Shown here piece after piece: positions 33,543-41,736 of a stretch of 64,000 nt of DNA (position 1 is its first letter; each line of letters starts with the position of its first letter). The notes beneath the pieces were generated by a model. That model was not told where the DNA came from. It worked only from the letters and a program-made list of their open reading frames with translations, and made no database searches. The DNA is from Streptomyces sp. TLI_053 (GTDB lineage: Bacteria; Actinomycetota; Actinomycetes; Streptomycetales; Streptomycetaceae): positions 7,095,501 to 7,159,500 of the forward strand of contig NZ_LT629775.1 in the NCBI RefSeq assembly GCF_900105395.1, given 5' to 3'. A program made the translations under genes and the position numbers.

Positions 33543-34954
33543 CGCCCGGCCCTCCCCGCCCGGCCGGTCGTGCCGGCCGACGGCCACAGCGGTGCCGGCA
33601 GCGGCAGGACCGGCGGCTCCGGCACGTGGGCGGGTTCGCCGAGGCCGAGGACGCGGTAGAGCAGTCGCCGCATCCGGCGGTCGAACCGGCCCGGTTCGGA
33701 GCTGATCCGGGCGGCGATCGCCGCGTAGTCGGACCGCCGGTACTGCCGGGCGGCGTAGTCGAGCTGGGAGGTCAGGGGATGGGCTGGGCTGAGCGCGGGC
33801 GCGGTCCGCGCGAGCAGGGCGCCGGGCGAGCGCGGGTTGACGTCACGGTGCGGGTATTCGGCGAGCAGGATCGGGGCGCCGGTCATGGTGCCGTAGAGCG
33901 TGACGGAGCCGTGGTCGCCGATGACGAAATCGGCGGCGACCAGCAGCGGGCGCCAGTCCTCCTCGGGCCCGAGTACGGCGACCGCCCCGCGGGCGGTGGC
34001 CGTCGCCCAGGACCGGACGGCCCACGGACCGTGGGCGGCGGCCACATTGGGGTGCACCAGCAGCGCGGTGCGGTAGCCGCGCCTGGGCAGTTCGCCGGCC
34101 AGTCGCGGCAGGACGGCGTCGAGCCGGGTGAACAGCGAGCCGCTGCCCCAGGTGGAGCAGACCAGCACCAGGCGTTCGCCCGGCCGCAGCCCGAGCGCGG
34201 CCCGGTAGCGTTCGCGGGCGGGGAGGGCGGCGGCGATCCGGTCGTAGCAGCCGTCCCCCACCACCTCGGTGATCGGCAGTGCCTCGGGGCAGCCGCGGCC
34301 CACCTCGGCGCGCTCCTCCTCGTGTGCGAGGGCGAAGGCGGAGGGCATCACCCGGCCGTTCAGGACGATGTACTCGGGCCCCAGGCCGGACACGGTCCGC
34401 CCGCTGCCGGCCCCGCTCCCGCTCCCGGCCCCGCTCCCGGCCCCGCTCCCGTTACCGGCCCCGCTCCCGGGACCGGCCGGCGACAGCTTGATGTGCCCGG
34501 CACCGTGCGGCAGCCGGACCAGCGGCCCGCGCAACCGCTCCAGCCCCTGCGAACCGGCCGCGAGCACCAGGTCGAACTCCCGGCGGACGGCCTCCTCCCA
34601 GGGCAGCACCGTGCCGCCGAGCCTGCGGACGTGGGCGGCCGCTCCCGCGTTGAACGCGTGCGGTGCCACCGTGAACTGGACGTGCACCCGAAGATCGGCG
34701 CCGAGCAGCGGATAGATGTCGTGCAGGCGCTGGCCGTAGACCGTCGAGTGGACGACCACCAGCACCTCCTTGCAGCCGGTCAGTGTGGCCCAGCGGCGAC
34801 CGCTCCCGGTCTCACCGTGGCCGGCCCTCGCGCTCCCGCCCTCCTCGCGGGCGATCTCTCCGCGACCGCCCGCCTCGTGCGCGACGTTCCCGTGCGCGAC
34901 GTTCCCGCGGTCGACTTCCCCGTGTTCCCCGTGTTCCCCGTGCACCAAGGTCAT
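33539..34954 (-). CDS. CDP-glycerol glycerophosphotransferase-like GT-B protein
   Basis: 471 residues from ATG 34954, with GGAGGGGG upstream on the minus strand. The N-terminus is a His/Gly/Glu repeat segment (HGEHGEHGEVDRGNVAHGNV). The rest resembles Glyphos_transf/GT-B enzymes: LVVVHSTVYGQRLHDIYPLL, GERLVLVCSTWGSGSLFTRL, and the nucleotide-site stretch DFVIGDHGSVTLYGTMTGAP. A Gly/Ser/Ala linker of about 24 residues (34395-34475) interrupts the middle. Related Streptomyces proteins are sometimes labelled translation initiation factor 2, which nothing here supports. It may transfer a polyol phosphate or sugar to a surface polymer. Confidence 0.65.
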   Translation of the reverse strand: MTLVHGEHGEHGEVDRGNVAHGNVAHEAGGRGEIAREEGGSARAGHGETGSGRRWATLTGCKEVLVVVHSTVYGQRLHDIYPLLGADLRVHVQFTVAPHAFNAGAAAHVRRLGGTVLPWEEAVRREFDLVLAAGSQGLERLRGPLVRLPHGAGHIKLSPAGPGSGAGNGSGAGSGAGSGSGAGSGRTVSGLGPEYIVLNGRVMPSAFALAHEEERAEVGRGCPEALPITEVVGDGCYDRIAAALPARERYRAALGLRPGERLVLVCSTWGSGSLFTRLDAVLPRLAGELPRRGYRTALLVHPNVAAAHGPWAVRSWATATARGAVAVLGPEEDWRPLLVAADFVIGDHGSVTLYGTMTGAPILLAEYPHRDVNPRSPGALLARTAPALSPAHPLTSQLDYAARQYRRSDYAAIAARISSEPGRFDRRMRRLLYRVLGLGEPAHVPEPPVLPLPAPLWPSAGTTGRAGRAGR

Positions 34955-35117
34955 GTCGTTCCCCCTCCTTGATCCCGGACCGGGGCCCCGGGTCCCGGCG
35001 GCCCCGACGGGGGTGTGCCCGGGCGTTCTGGCGGATTCCATGACGGTCCCTGGCCGGGGCTTGCGCAAAGCTTGCGGCGGCCTTGCCCCCGGTCCGGCGG
35101 GCCCGGCAGCAGGGAAG

Positions 35118-35152
35118 GGTACTGAGTTCCTTTACCAGGGGTACTGAGTGCC
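35118..35152. promoter_or_regulatory. Two copies of the GGNACTSAGTNCC operator-like palindrome before etfB
   Basis: GGTACTGAGTTCC (35118-35130) and GGTACTGAGTGCC (35140-35152) start 22 bases apart, two helical turns, so dimers would sit on one face. They lie in the 380-base region between the divergent GT-B gene and etfB. Confidence 0.65.
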
Positions 35153-35255
35153 GTATCCTCTTCGGAGAGCCTCTGACGCTGTTGACGGAGAGCCGACAGG
35201 GCAGGCCGGTCCGGGTGGTGCGACACCGCTCGCGGGGCGCGGCCGGGCCGGACTT

Positions 35256-35268
35256 GGCACTCAGTACC
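35256..35268. promoter_or_regulatory. Third operator-like palindrome before etfB
   Basis: GGCACTCAGTACC is the exact reverse complement of the site at 35140-35152. It is 66 bases upstream of the etfB ATG and is the copy nearest to it, so it is the one most likely to control etfBA. The rest of the gap shows nothing else. Confidence 0.6.
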
Positions 35269-35334
35269 CTCGGCGGGCTGCGAGGCCGTGGACCAGTGCA
35301 TCCGACCAGTGCACCCGTACCAGGAGAACCGCTC

Positions 35335-36120
35335 ATGAGCTTGAGGATCGTTGTCTGTGTGAAGTACGTGCCGGACGCGACGGGTGACCGTCGTTTCGCG
35401 GACGACCACACCACCGACCGGGAGGGCGTGGACGGCCTTCTGTCGGAGCTGGACGAGTACGGGGTGGAGCAGGCGCTGCGGATCGCGGAGGCGAACGAGG
35501 GTGCCGAGGTGACGGTGCTGACGGTGGGTCCGGACGACGCGAAGGACGCGCTGCGCAAGGCGTTGTCGATGGGTGCGGACCGGGCCGTGCACGTGAACGA
35601 CGAGGACATCCACGGTTCCGATGCGATCGGGACGTCGGCGGTGCTGGCGAAGGCGCTGGAGCGGGCCGGGTTCGACCTGGTGATCGGTGGTATGGCGTCG
35701 ACGGACGGCACGATGGGTGTGCTGCCGGCGCTGCTGGCGGAGCGGCTGGGTGTGCCGCAGCTGACGCTGCTGTCGGAGGTGTCGGTCGAGGGCGGTGTGG
35801 TGAAGGGCCGTCGGGACGGTGACTCGGCGACGGAGCTGGTGGAGGCGGCGCTGCCGGCGGTGGTGTCGGTGACGGACCAGTCGGGCGAGGCGCGTTACCC
35901 GTCGTTCAAGGGGATCATGGCGGCGAAGAAGAAGCCGGTGGAGTCCCTGGACCTGGACGATCTGGGGATCGGGGCCGGTGAGGTCGGTCTGGCGGGTTCG
36001 TGGACGGCGGTGGAGTCGGTGACGGCGCGTCCGGCGCGTACCGCGGGCACGGTCGTCAAGGACGAGGGCGAGGGCGGCAAGGCGCTCGCGGGTTTCCTCG
36101 CCGACCAGAAGTTCATCTAG
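35335..36120 (+). CDS. etfB: Electron transfer flavoprotein beta subunit
   Basis: 261 residues; ATG 35335 has CAGGAG upstream. ETF beta features: MSLRIVVCVKYVPDATGDRR, LDEYGVEQALRIAE, VTVLTVGPDDAKDALRKALS (AMP-binding region), GADRAVHVNDEDIHGSDAIG, and FDLVIGGMASTDGTMGVLPA. With the alpha subunit it forms the FAD/AMP heterodimer that carries electrons from acyl-CoA dehydrogenases to the quinone pool. Codon use here (many GTG, GCG, CGG with -G ends) differs somewhat from neighbours but is shared with the ACAD gene at 37929, suggesting coordinated high or old expression. Operators lie upstream. Confidence 0.96.
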   Translation: MSLRIVVCVKYVPDATGDRRFADDHTTDREGVDGLLSELDEYGVEQALRIAEANEGAEVTVLTVGPDDAKDALRKALSMGADRAVHVNDEDIHGSDAIGTSAVLAKALERAGFDLVIGGMASTDGTMGVLPALLAERLGVPQLTLLSEVSVEGGVVKGRRDGDSATELVEAALPAVVSVTDQSGEARYPSFKGIMAAKKKPVESLDLDDLGIGAGEVGLAGSWTAVESVTARPARTAGTVVKDEGEGGKALAGFLADQKFI

Positions 36121-36176
36121 TCCCACCCGTTCGCGCATCCCTGCTGCCCCACCCCACAACACGGAGACATCGAGTT

Positions 36177-37139
36177 ATGGCTGAGATCCTCGTCCTGGTC
36201 GACCACGCCGACGGCGTGGTCCGCAAGCCGGCCCTGGAGCTGCTGACCCTGGCCCGCCGCATCGGCGAGCCGTCCGCGGTCGTCCTCGGCGCCGGTGACA
36301 AGGCGGCCGAGCTGGCCGCCAAGGCCGCCGAGTACGGCGCCGCCAAGGTGTACGTGGCCGACGGTGCCGAGTTCGCCGACCAGCTGGTCGTCCCGAAGGT
36401 GGACGCGCTGGCCCAGATCGCCAAGGCCGCCGACGCGGCCGCGGTGCTGGTCACCTCCTCCGGCGAGGGCAAGGAGGTCGCCGCCCGCGTCGCCCTCCGC
36501 CTGGGGTCCGGCGTCATCACCGACGCCGTCGACCTGCGCGCCGGCGACAGCGGCCCGGTCGCCACCCAGTCCGTCTTCGCGGCCTCGTACACCGTCGACT
36601 CCCGCGTCAGCAACGGCGTGCCGGTCATCGCGGTCAAGCCGAACGCCGTCGCCCCGGAGGCCGCTCCGGCCGCGGGCACGGTGGAGGACGTCACCGTCGC
36701 GTTCACCGGCAACGCCGCCAAGGTCGTCTCGCGCACCCCGCGCGTCTCCTCCGGGCGCCCGGAGCTGACCGAGGCCGCGATCGTGGTCTCCGGCGGCCGC
36801 GGCGTCGGTGCCGCCGAGGGCTTCGGCGTGGTCGAGGAGCTCGCCGACGTGCTCGGCGCGGCCGTCGGTGCCTCGCGCGCTGCCGTCGACGCCGGCTGGT
36901 ACCCGCACAGCAGCCAGGTCGGCCAGACCGGCAAGCAGGTCTCCCCGCAGCTGTACATCGCCAACGGGATCTCCGGCGCGATCCAGCACCGGGCCGGCAT
37001 GCAGACCTCGAAGACCATCGTGGCCGTCAACAAGGACCCCGAGGCCCCGATCTTCGAGCTCGCCGACTACGGCGTGGTCGGCGACCTGTTCGAGGTCCTG
37101 CCGCAGCTCACCGGCGAGGTGAAGGCCCGCAAGGCCTGA
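36177..37139 (+). CDS. etfA: Electron transfer flavoprotein alpha subunit
   Basis: 320 residues; ATG 36177, 56 bases after etfB. N-terminal domain MAEILVLVDHADGVVRKPAL; C-terminal FAD domain with AIVVSGGRGVGAAEGFG, GASRAAVDAGWYPHSSQVGQ, the SPQLYIANGISGAIQHRAGM motif and IVAVNKDPEAPIFELADYGV, all diagnostic of ETF alpha. It holds FAD and docks with acyl-CoA dehydrogenases and ETF-ubiquinone oxidoreductase. The gene ends before a very large hairpin that contains two copies of the local operator-like sequence. Confidence 0.96.
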   Translation: MAEILVLVDHADGVVRKPALELLTLARRIGEPSAVVLGAGDKAAELAAKAAEYGAAKVYVADGAEFADQLVVPKVDALAQIAKAADAAAVLVTSSGEGKEVAARVALRLGSGVITDAVDLRAGDSGPVATQSVFAASYTVDSRVSNGVPVIAVKPNAVAPEAAPAAGTVEDVTVAFTGNAAKVVSRTPRVSSGRPELTEAAIVVSGGRGVGAAEGFGVVEELADVLGAAVGASRAAVDAGWYPHSSQVGQTGKQVSPQLYIANGISGAIQHRAGMQTSKTIVAVNKDPEAPIFELADYGVVGDLFEVLPQLTGEVKARKA

Positions 37140-37177
37140 CCCCGAACGAGTTCCGGCCGCACACCGGCCTGATGCCC

Positions 37178-37227
37178 GAACGGGCGTGGCACCGAGTACC
37201 CCGGGGTACTCGGTGCCACGCCCGTTC
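37178..37227 (+). terminator. 23-bp perfect stem after etfA containing operator-like halves
   Basis: GAACGGGCGTGGCACCGAGT with ACC completing the left arm (37178-37200), a CCGG centre, and an exact complement (37205-37227). Each arm holds GGCACCGAGTACC or its complement, one base from the local GGCACTSAGTACC consensus. It is a terminator for etfBA and possibly also a protein-binding site. Confidence 0.8.
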
Positions 37228-37267
37228 GCCGTTCCATGCTTGCTGTTCCGCGCAGGCCGCGGCCCCA

Positions 37268-37316
37268 CGCGAGAGCCGCGGCCCCGCGAGAGCCGCGGCC
37301 CCGCGAGAGCCGCGGC
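37268..37316. repeat. Three tandem 17-bp repeats
   Basis: CGCGAGAGCCGCGGCCC begins at 37268 and 37285, with a 15-base third copy at 37302, just past the stop of the minus-strand DUF35 gene. Each copy can form a small GC hairpin, so it may also act in termination. Confidence 0.75.
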
Positions 37317-37320
37317 GCTG

Positions 37321-37758
37321 TCACTCCGCGAAGGCCGCCAGGTGCTGGGTGAACCCGCCCTGGTTCGGCGGCAGCGGACGGGGTTCGAGGGCCGGCACCC
37401 GCTCCGGCTCCTCCGGCGACAGCACCGTCAGCTCCGGCTGCTCCACCCCTTCGGCGGCCCCGCTGAGCCGGACCCTGGTGCCCACCGGCACGGTGGATCG
37501 CAGGCCGCTGACGATGCACCAGACGTCGAAGCCCTCGGACATCCGGATCAGCGACTTCTGCCGCGCCAGCGGCGTACGGGCCTGCTCGACGGCGCACCGC
37601 CGCACCACCCCGGTGCCCTCGCTGCGCTCCAGCCGCAGCTCGGTGGAGCCGCAGGTGGGGCAGAGCAGGCGCTGGAAGGTCGGGTTGTGGCACCAGTCGC
37701 AGCGCTGGAAGTACAGCGGGGCGTGCTCGGTGTCGGCCTCGATGGCTGGGTGGACCAC
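37321..37758 (-). CDS. DUF35 (OB-fold) protein with zinc ribbon
   Basis: 145 residues from GTG 37758 (GGGAG upstream); no in-frame ATG nearby. The N-terminal rubredoxin-like zinc ribbon is LYFQRCDWCHNPTFQRLLCP with a following CxxC (CPTCGSTEL), then an OB-fold (VVRRCAVEQARTPLARQKSL, FDVWCIVSGLRSTVPVGTRV). DUF35 proteins associate with thiolases and acyl-CoA metabolism as acyl-CoA-binding partners, which fits the neighbouring etfBA and acyl-CoA dehydrogenase. Operator-like sites lie upstream between it and the ACAD gene, so both may be co-regulated. Confidence 0.85.
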   Translation of the reverse strand: MVHPAIEADTEHAPLYFQRCDWCHNPTFQRLLCPTCGSTELRLERSEGTGVVRRCAVEQARTPLARQKSLIRMSEGFDVWCIVSGLRSTVPVGTRVRLSGAAEGVEQPELTVLSPEEPERVPALEPRPLPPNQGGFTQHLAAFAE

Positions 37759-37819
37759 GGTGTCATCTCCCTGCGGTTGTACGGGTCCGGTGCTACGGCT
37801 ACCGCCAGAAAGAGGATAG

Positions 37820-37896
37820 GGAACTCAGTGCCGCTCTGTGAAGGCACTGAGTTCCCTTTTCCTTGTGCGCGTGCATAATGAAGGGTACTGAGTACC
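37820..37896. promoter_or_regulatory. Three operator-like palindromes between the DUF35 and ACAD genes
   Basis: GGAACTCAGTGCC (37820-37832) and GGCACTGAGTTCC (37843-37855) are exact reverse complements of each other. GGTACTGAGTACC (37884-37896) is a perfect GGTACT-G-AGTACC palindrome 32 bases before the acyl-CoA dehydrogenase ATG. They belong to the same family as the sites before etfB. Confidence 0.7.
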
Positions 37897-37928
37897 GTCG
37901 CGAACATCGTGAAACAGGAGTGCCGCTC

Positions 37929-39080
37929 ATGAGCCAGGACTTCGATCTCTTCCGGATCTCCGAGGAGCACGTGATGCTCCGTGAGGCGGTGCGTTCGCTG
38001 GCCGAGGCGAAGATCGCTCCGTTCGCGGCGGAGGTGGACGAGGCGGGGCGGTTCCCGCAGGAGGCGCTGGACGCGTTGCAGGGCAACGATCTGCACGCGG
38101 TGCACGTGCCGGAGGAGTTCGGGGGTTCCGGGGCGGACGCGCTGGCGACGGTGATCGTGATCGAGGAGGTGGCGCGGGTGTGCGCCTCGTCGTCGTTGAT
38201 CCCGGCGGTGAACAAGCTGGGTTCGCTGCCGGTGCAGCTGTCGGGTTCGGAGGAGCTGAAGGCCAGGTACCTGGGGGCGCTGGCCCGGGGTGAGGGCATG
38301 TTCTCGTACTGCCTGTCGGAGCCGGACGCCGGGTCCGACGCGGCGGGGATGAAGACCCGGGCCGTGCGGGACGGTGATTTCTGGGTGCTGAACGGTGTGA
38401 AGCGCTGGATCACCAATGCGGGGGTGTCGGAGTTCTACACGGTGATGGCGGTGACGGACCCGGAGCTGCGGTCCAGGGGGATCTCGGCGTTCGTGGTGGA
38501 GAAGGGCGACGAGGGGGTGTCGTTCGGTGCTCCCGAGCGGAAGCTGGGCATCAAGGGCTCGCCGACGCGTGAGGTGTACTTCGACAACGTGCGGATCCCG
38601 GCGGACCGGATGATCGGTGCGGAGGGTACGGGGTTCGCGACGGCGATGCGGACGCTGGACCACACGCGGGTGACGATCGCGGCGCAGGCGCTGGGGATCG
38701 CGCAGGGCGCGCTGGACTACGCGAAGGGGTATGTGCGGGAGCGCAGGCAGTTCGGGAAGCCGATCGGTGATTTCCAGGGTGTGCAGTTCATGCTGGCGGA
38801 CATGGCGATGAAGCTGGAGGCGGCGCGTCAGTTGACGTACGCGGCGGCGGCGCGGTCGCAGCGGGAGGACGGGGACCTGACGTTCTTCGGGGCGGCGGCG
38901 AAGTGCTTCGCGTCGGACGCGGCGATGGAGATCACGACGGACGCGGTGCAGTTGCTGGGCGGTTACGGGTACACGCGGGACTACCCGTTGGAGCGGATGA
39001 TGCGGGACGCGAAGATCACGCAGATCTACGAGGGCACCAACCAGATCCAGCGCATCGTGATGGCCCGCAACCTGCCGTAG
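37929..39080 (+). CDS. Acyl-CoA dehydrogenase
   Basis: 383 residues; ATG 37929 with CAGGAG upstream. The three ACAD domains are visible: N-terminal helical (FRISEEHVMLREAVRSLAEA), middle beta domain with the FAD motif FSYCLSEPDAGSDAAGMKT and WVLNGVKRWITNAG, and C-terminal helical ending LGGYGYTRDYPLERMMRDAK and ITQIYEGTNQIQRIVMARNL. The catalytic Glu is that of IYEGTNQIQ, as in short/medium-chain enzymes. It oxidises acyl-CoAs and passes electrons to the ETF encoded nearby. Chain-length preference cannot be read with confidence. Confidence 0.95.
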   Translation: MSQDFDLFRISEEHVMLREAVRSLAEAKIAPFAAEVDEAGRFPQEALDALQGNDLHAVHVPEEFGGSGADALATVIVIEEVARVCASSSLIPAVNKLGSLPVQLSGSEELKARYLGALARGEGMFSYCLSEPDAGSDAAGMKTRAVRDGDFWVLNGVKRWITNAGVSEFYTVMAVTDPELRSRGISAFVVEKGDEGVSFGAPERKLGIKGSPTREVYFDNVRIPADRMIGAEGTGFATAMRTLDHTRVTIAAQALGIAQGALDYAKGYVRERRQFGKPIGDFQGVQFMLADMAMKLEAARQLTYAAAARSQREDGDLTFFGAAAKCFASDAAMEITTDAVQLLGGYGYTRDYPLERMMRDAKITQIYEGTNQIQRIVMARNLP

Positions 39081-39153
39081 CACCACCCCTCCCGACCGGT
39101 CCGGGAACCGGTCGGGGAACCGGTCTGAGGACCCTTCGGGGCCCGTCCTCGGG

Positions 39154-39190
39154 CACCCGGACCGCAGCCGTGCACGGGCCGGTCCGGGTG
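39154..39190. terminator. Inverted repeat between ACAD and TetR genes
   Basis: CACCCGGACC and GGTCCGGGTG (10-bp arms, 17-base loop). It may end the ACAD transcript or be the operator of the following TetR gene, since its right arm lies just before the predicted -10 at 39205. Confidence 0.5.
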
Positions 39191-39204
39191 TTCGAGGCCG
39201 ATGC

Positions 39205-39210
39205 TATGTT
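39205..39210 (+). promoter_or_regulatory. -10 element implying a leaderless TetR transcript
   Basis: TATGTT ends six bases before ATG 39217, so transcription probably begins at the start codon. This explains the absence of an SD at that ATG. No clear -35 is seen. Confidence 0.4.
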
Positions 39211-39216
39211 CCGGGA

Positions 39217-39981
39217 ATGAGCGAGAAGGAAGAGCAGGACCAACCGATGAACGACGGGCAACCGAAGCCCGCGATGCGTGAGGCGCTGGTTGCCGCCGCC
39301 TTCGAGCTCTTCCTGGAGCGCGGCTTCGAGCAGACCACGATCGACGACATCGTCTCGCTCGCCGGCGTCGGCCGGCGGTCCTTCTTCCGCTACTTCCCGG
39401 CCAAGGAGGACGTGGTCTTCCCCGACCACGAGCGCGGCCTTGCCGAGATGACGGAGTTCCTGGAGTCCGGCAGCGGCGAGGAGGACCCGGTCCGGCACGC
39501 CTGCGACGCGGCCCGGCTGGTCCTGCGGATGTACGCCGAGCAGCCGTCGTTCTCCGTCCAGCGCTACCGCCTGACCCGCAAGGTGCCGGGCCTGCGCACC
39601 TACGAACTGTCCGTCGTCTGGCGCTACGAGCACACCCTCGCGCACTATCTGCGCGGCCGGTTCGCCGGGCGTCCGGAGGGCCCGCTGCGGGCCGACGTGG
39701 TCGCCGCCGCCGTGGTCTCCGCGCACAACCACGCCCTGCGCACCTGGCTCCGCTCCGGCGGCGAGAGCGACTGGGTGACCGAGGTGGACCGGGCGATGGC
39801 CTTCGTCACCGACACCTGGGGCGAGCGCCCCGCCGGCGGCGCCCCGGCGGCGGACGGCGACGGCCCGGGGGAGCAGGACGACGTCGTGGTGCTGGTCGCC
39901 AGCCGCCGGGCGCCGCTCTGGCGGATGGTCCAGGGCATCGAGAGCGCCCTCGGCGACCCCCGGCGGGTCCCCCAGGAGTGA
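39217..39981 (+). CDS. TetR family regulator next to the acyl-CoA dehydrogenase
   Basis: 254 residues from ATG 39217; ATG 39247 is an alternative. HTH: MREALVAAAFELFLERGFEQ then TTIDDIVSLAGVGRRSFFRY, with FPAKEDVVFPDH, a TetR_N domain of the MftR/SFRYF type. C-terminal ligand domain about 70-200, with a Gly/Ala/Asp-rich linker near 205-225. It is the natural candidate to bind the GGNACTSAGTNCC sites at etfB and ACAD, but that motif was not found in front of its own gene, so the link is unproven. Confidence 0.88.
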   Translation: MSEKEEQDQPMNDGQPKPAMREALVAAAFELFLERGFEQTTIDDIVSLAGVGRRSFFRYFPAKEDVVFPDHERGLAEMTEFLESGSGEEDPVRHACDAARLVLRMYAEQPSFSVQRYRLTRKVPGLRTYELSVVWRYEHTLAHYLRGRFAGRPEGPLRADVVAAAVVSAHNHALRTWLRSGGESDWVTEVDRAMAFVTDTWGERPAGGAPAADGDGPGEQDDVVVLVASRRAPLWRMVQGIESALGDPRRVPQE

Positions 39982-40148
39982 CCCGTCCCCCGTCGGCCCC
40001 GCCTCTCTCACCCTGATGGCGCAGGCCCGGCGGGACGCGCCGGGCCCCGACCCGCGGCTGCCGTGCGCGAGCCCGGGCGGCGGGCGAGACTCGGTCGCAG
40101 GACGTGGCCGGAGCCGGACCGGCGCGGGGAACGCGACGGAGGCGGACG

Positions 40149-41606
40149 ATGCCCGAGCCGAGCGACGGCCCGAGCGGGAGCGAGGACCCGACGGCGGGAT
40201 CCGGCCCGACGTCGGGCACCGGCCCGGCGTCCCCTCCCGTCCACCCGGCGCCCGCGCGACCGTCCCCCACCCTGCACGGTGTGCTGCGCACCAAGGGCTA
40301 TCTCGGCCTCCTCGTGATCTCGGCCCTGGTCGGCGTCCCGGTCTCGCTGGCCGCCTTCTGGTTCGTCGGCCTCGAGCACCAGCTCCAGCACTGGGTCTGG
40401 GAGAGCCTGCCCGACGCCCTCGGCCTCGACCGGGCCCCGTGGTGGTGGCCGCTGCCCGCGCTGCTGCTGGCCGGACTGCTGCTCGCACCGATCGTCACCC
40501 GGGTGCCCGGGCGCGGCGGCCACGTCCCGGTGGACGGTCTGGGCGGGCCGCCCGCCCCGCCGAGCGCCGTGCCCGGCGTCGTGCTGGCCGCCCTCGCCTG
40601 TCTGCCGCTCGGCGCCGTGCTCGGTCCGGAGGCGCCGCTGATGGCGATGGGCGCCGGGCTGGCGCTGCTCGCCGTCCGGCCGTCCCGCCGCGCGGCCCGG
40701 CCGCAGCTGGTGCCGGTCCTGGGCGCGGCCGGTTCGGCGGCGGCGATCTCCACCATCTTCGGCAGCCCTCTGGTGGCCGCCGTGATGATGATCGAGGCGG
40801 CCGGCCTGGGCGGGCCGCAGCTCCTGCTGCTGATCATGCCCTGCCTGCTGGCGAGCGGGGTCGGCGCGCTGGTGTTCACCGGCTTCGGCCACTGGACCGG
40901 GCTCTCGGTCGGCGCGCTGTCGCTGCCCTCGGAACCGCCCGCCGCGGTCCCCGACCCGGGCGACTTCCTGTGGGGTCTGCCGGTGGCGGTCGCGGTCACC
41001 GTGGTCTGCGTGGCCGGGCAGTTTCTCGGCCACCGGGTCAAGGCGTTCACCGTCGGCGACCCCGGGCGGGCGGTTCCGCCGCCGACGGTCCGGCAGACGG
41101 CTCTGCGCACGGTGCTGTGCGCGGTCGCGGTCGGCGGCTGCATCGCCGCGTACGCGCTGCTGACGGACCGCTCGCCGGAGGAGGCGGCGCTCTCCGGCCA
41201 GGCCACCCTGGGGGCCCTGGCCGCGAATCCGGCGGCCTGGTCGGTGTTCGCGCTGCTGATGCTGACGCTCTGCAAGACGGTCGCCTGGGGCATCGCCCTT
41301 GGCAGCCTGCGCGGTGGCCCGATCTTCCCGGCGGTGCTGATCGGCGCGGCCCTGGGGGTGGCCTGCGGCCCGCTGCCGGGCCTCGGCATCGAGTCGGGGC
41401 TGGCCGTCGGCCTGGCCGCCGCGGCCACCTCGGTCACCCGGTTGCCGGTGACCAGCACGGTACTGGCGGCCGAGCTGCTCGGGCCGGACGCACCCGACTC
41501 GCTCCCCCTGCTGCTGGTGACGGCCGTGACCTCCTTCGTGGTCGGCGAACTGCTGCGCGGTCGGATCGAGCGGCGCACGGCCCCGGCGGATGCGCGGGCC
41601 GGCTGA
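40149..41606 (+). CDS. CLC-type chloride channel/transporter
   Basis: 485 residues from ATG 40149 with a GGAGGCGG upstream; an in-frame earlier ATG (40104) lacks support. After a Ser/Pro/Gly-rich leader of about 45 residues there are ten or more hydrophobic segments. CLC landmarks: LGAVLGPEAPLMAMGAGLAL (G-x-E-x-P with the gating Glu), IFGSPLVAAVMMIEA, and LRGGPIFPAVLIGAALGVAC corresponding to the GGxFxP motif. The ion-selectivity serine motif GSGIP is not evident. It may be a chloride channel or H+/anion exchanger. No CBS domains. Confidence 0.85.
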   Translation: MPEPSDGPSGSEDPTAGSGPTSGTGPASPPVHPAPARPSPTLHGVLRTKGYLGLLVISALVGVPVSLAAFWFVGLEHQLQHWVWESLPDALGLDRAPWWWPLPALLLAGLLLAPIVTRVPGRGGHVPVDGLGGPPAPPSAVPGVVLAALACLPLGAVLGPEAPLMAMGAGLALLAVRPSRRAARPQLVPVLGAAGSAAAISTIFGSPLVAAVMMIEAAGLGGPQLLLLIMPCLLASGVGALVFTGFGHWTGLSVGALSLPSEPPAAVPDPGDFLWGLPVAVAVTVVCVAGQFLGHRVKAFTVGDPGRAVPPPTVRQTALRTVLCAVAVGGCIAAYALLTDRSPEEAALSGQATLGALAANPAAWSVFALLMLTLCKTVAWGIALGSLRGGPIFPAVLIGAALGVACGPLPGLGIESGLAVGLAAAATSVTRLPVTSTVLAAELLGPDAPDSLPLLLVTAVTSFVVGELLRGRIERRTAPADARAG

Positions 41607-41736
41607 GGGACCGGCCACCGCTCCACCGGCCGATGGCTGGGGGACCGGTGGCGCCCGCGTCAATACCGATCCCTCTTCTCCACTCCTTCGAATTAATCCG
41701 GGATTCGCGGCCGCCGCCCCGGGCAATCCCGCTCCC

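Noticed and set aside
37268..37316. CRISPR-like short repeats
   Set aside because: The units are contiguous without spacers, a simple tandem repeat.
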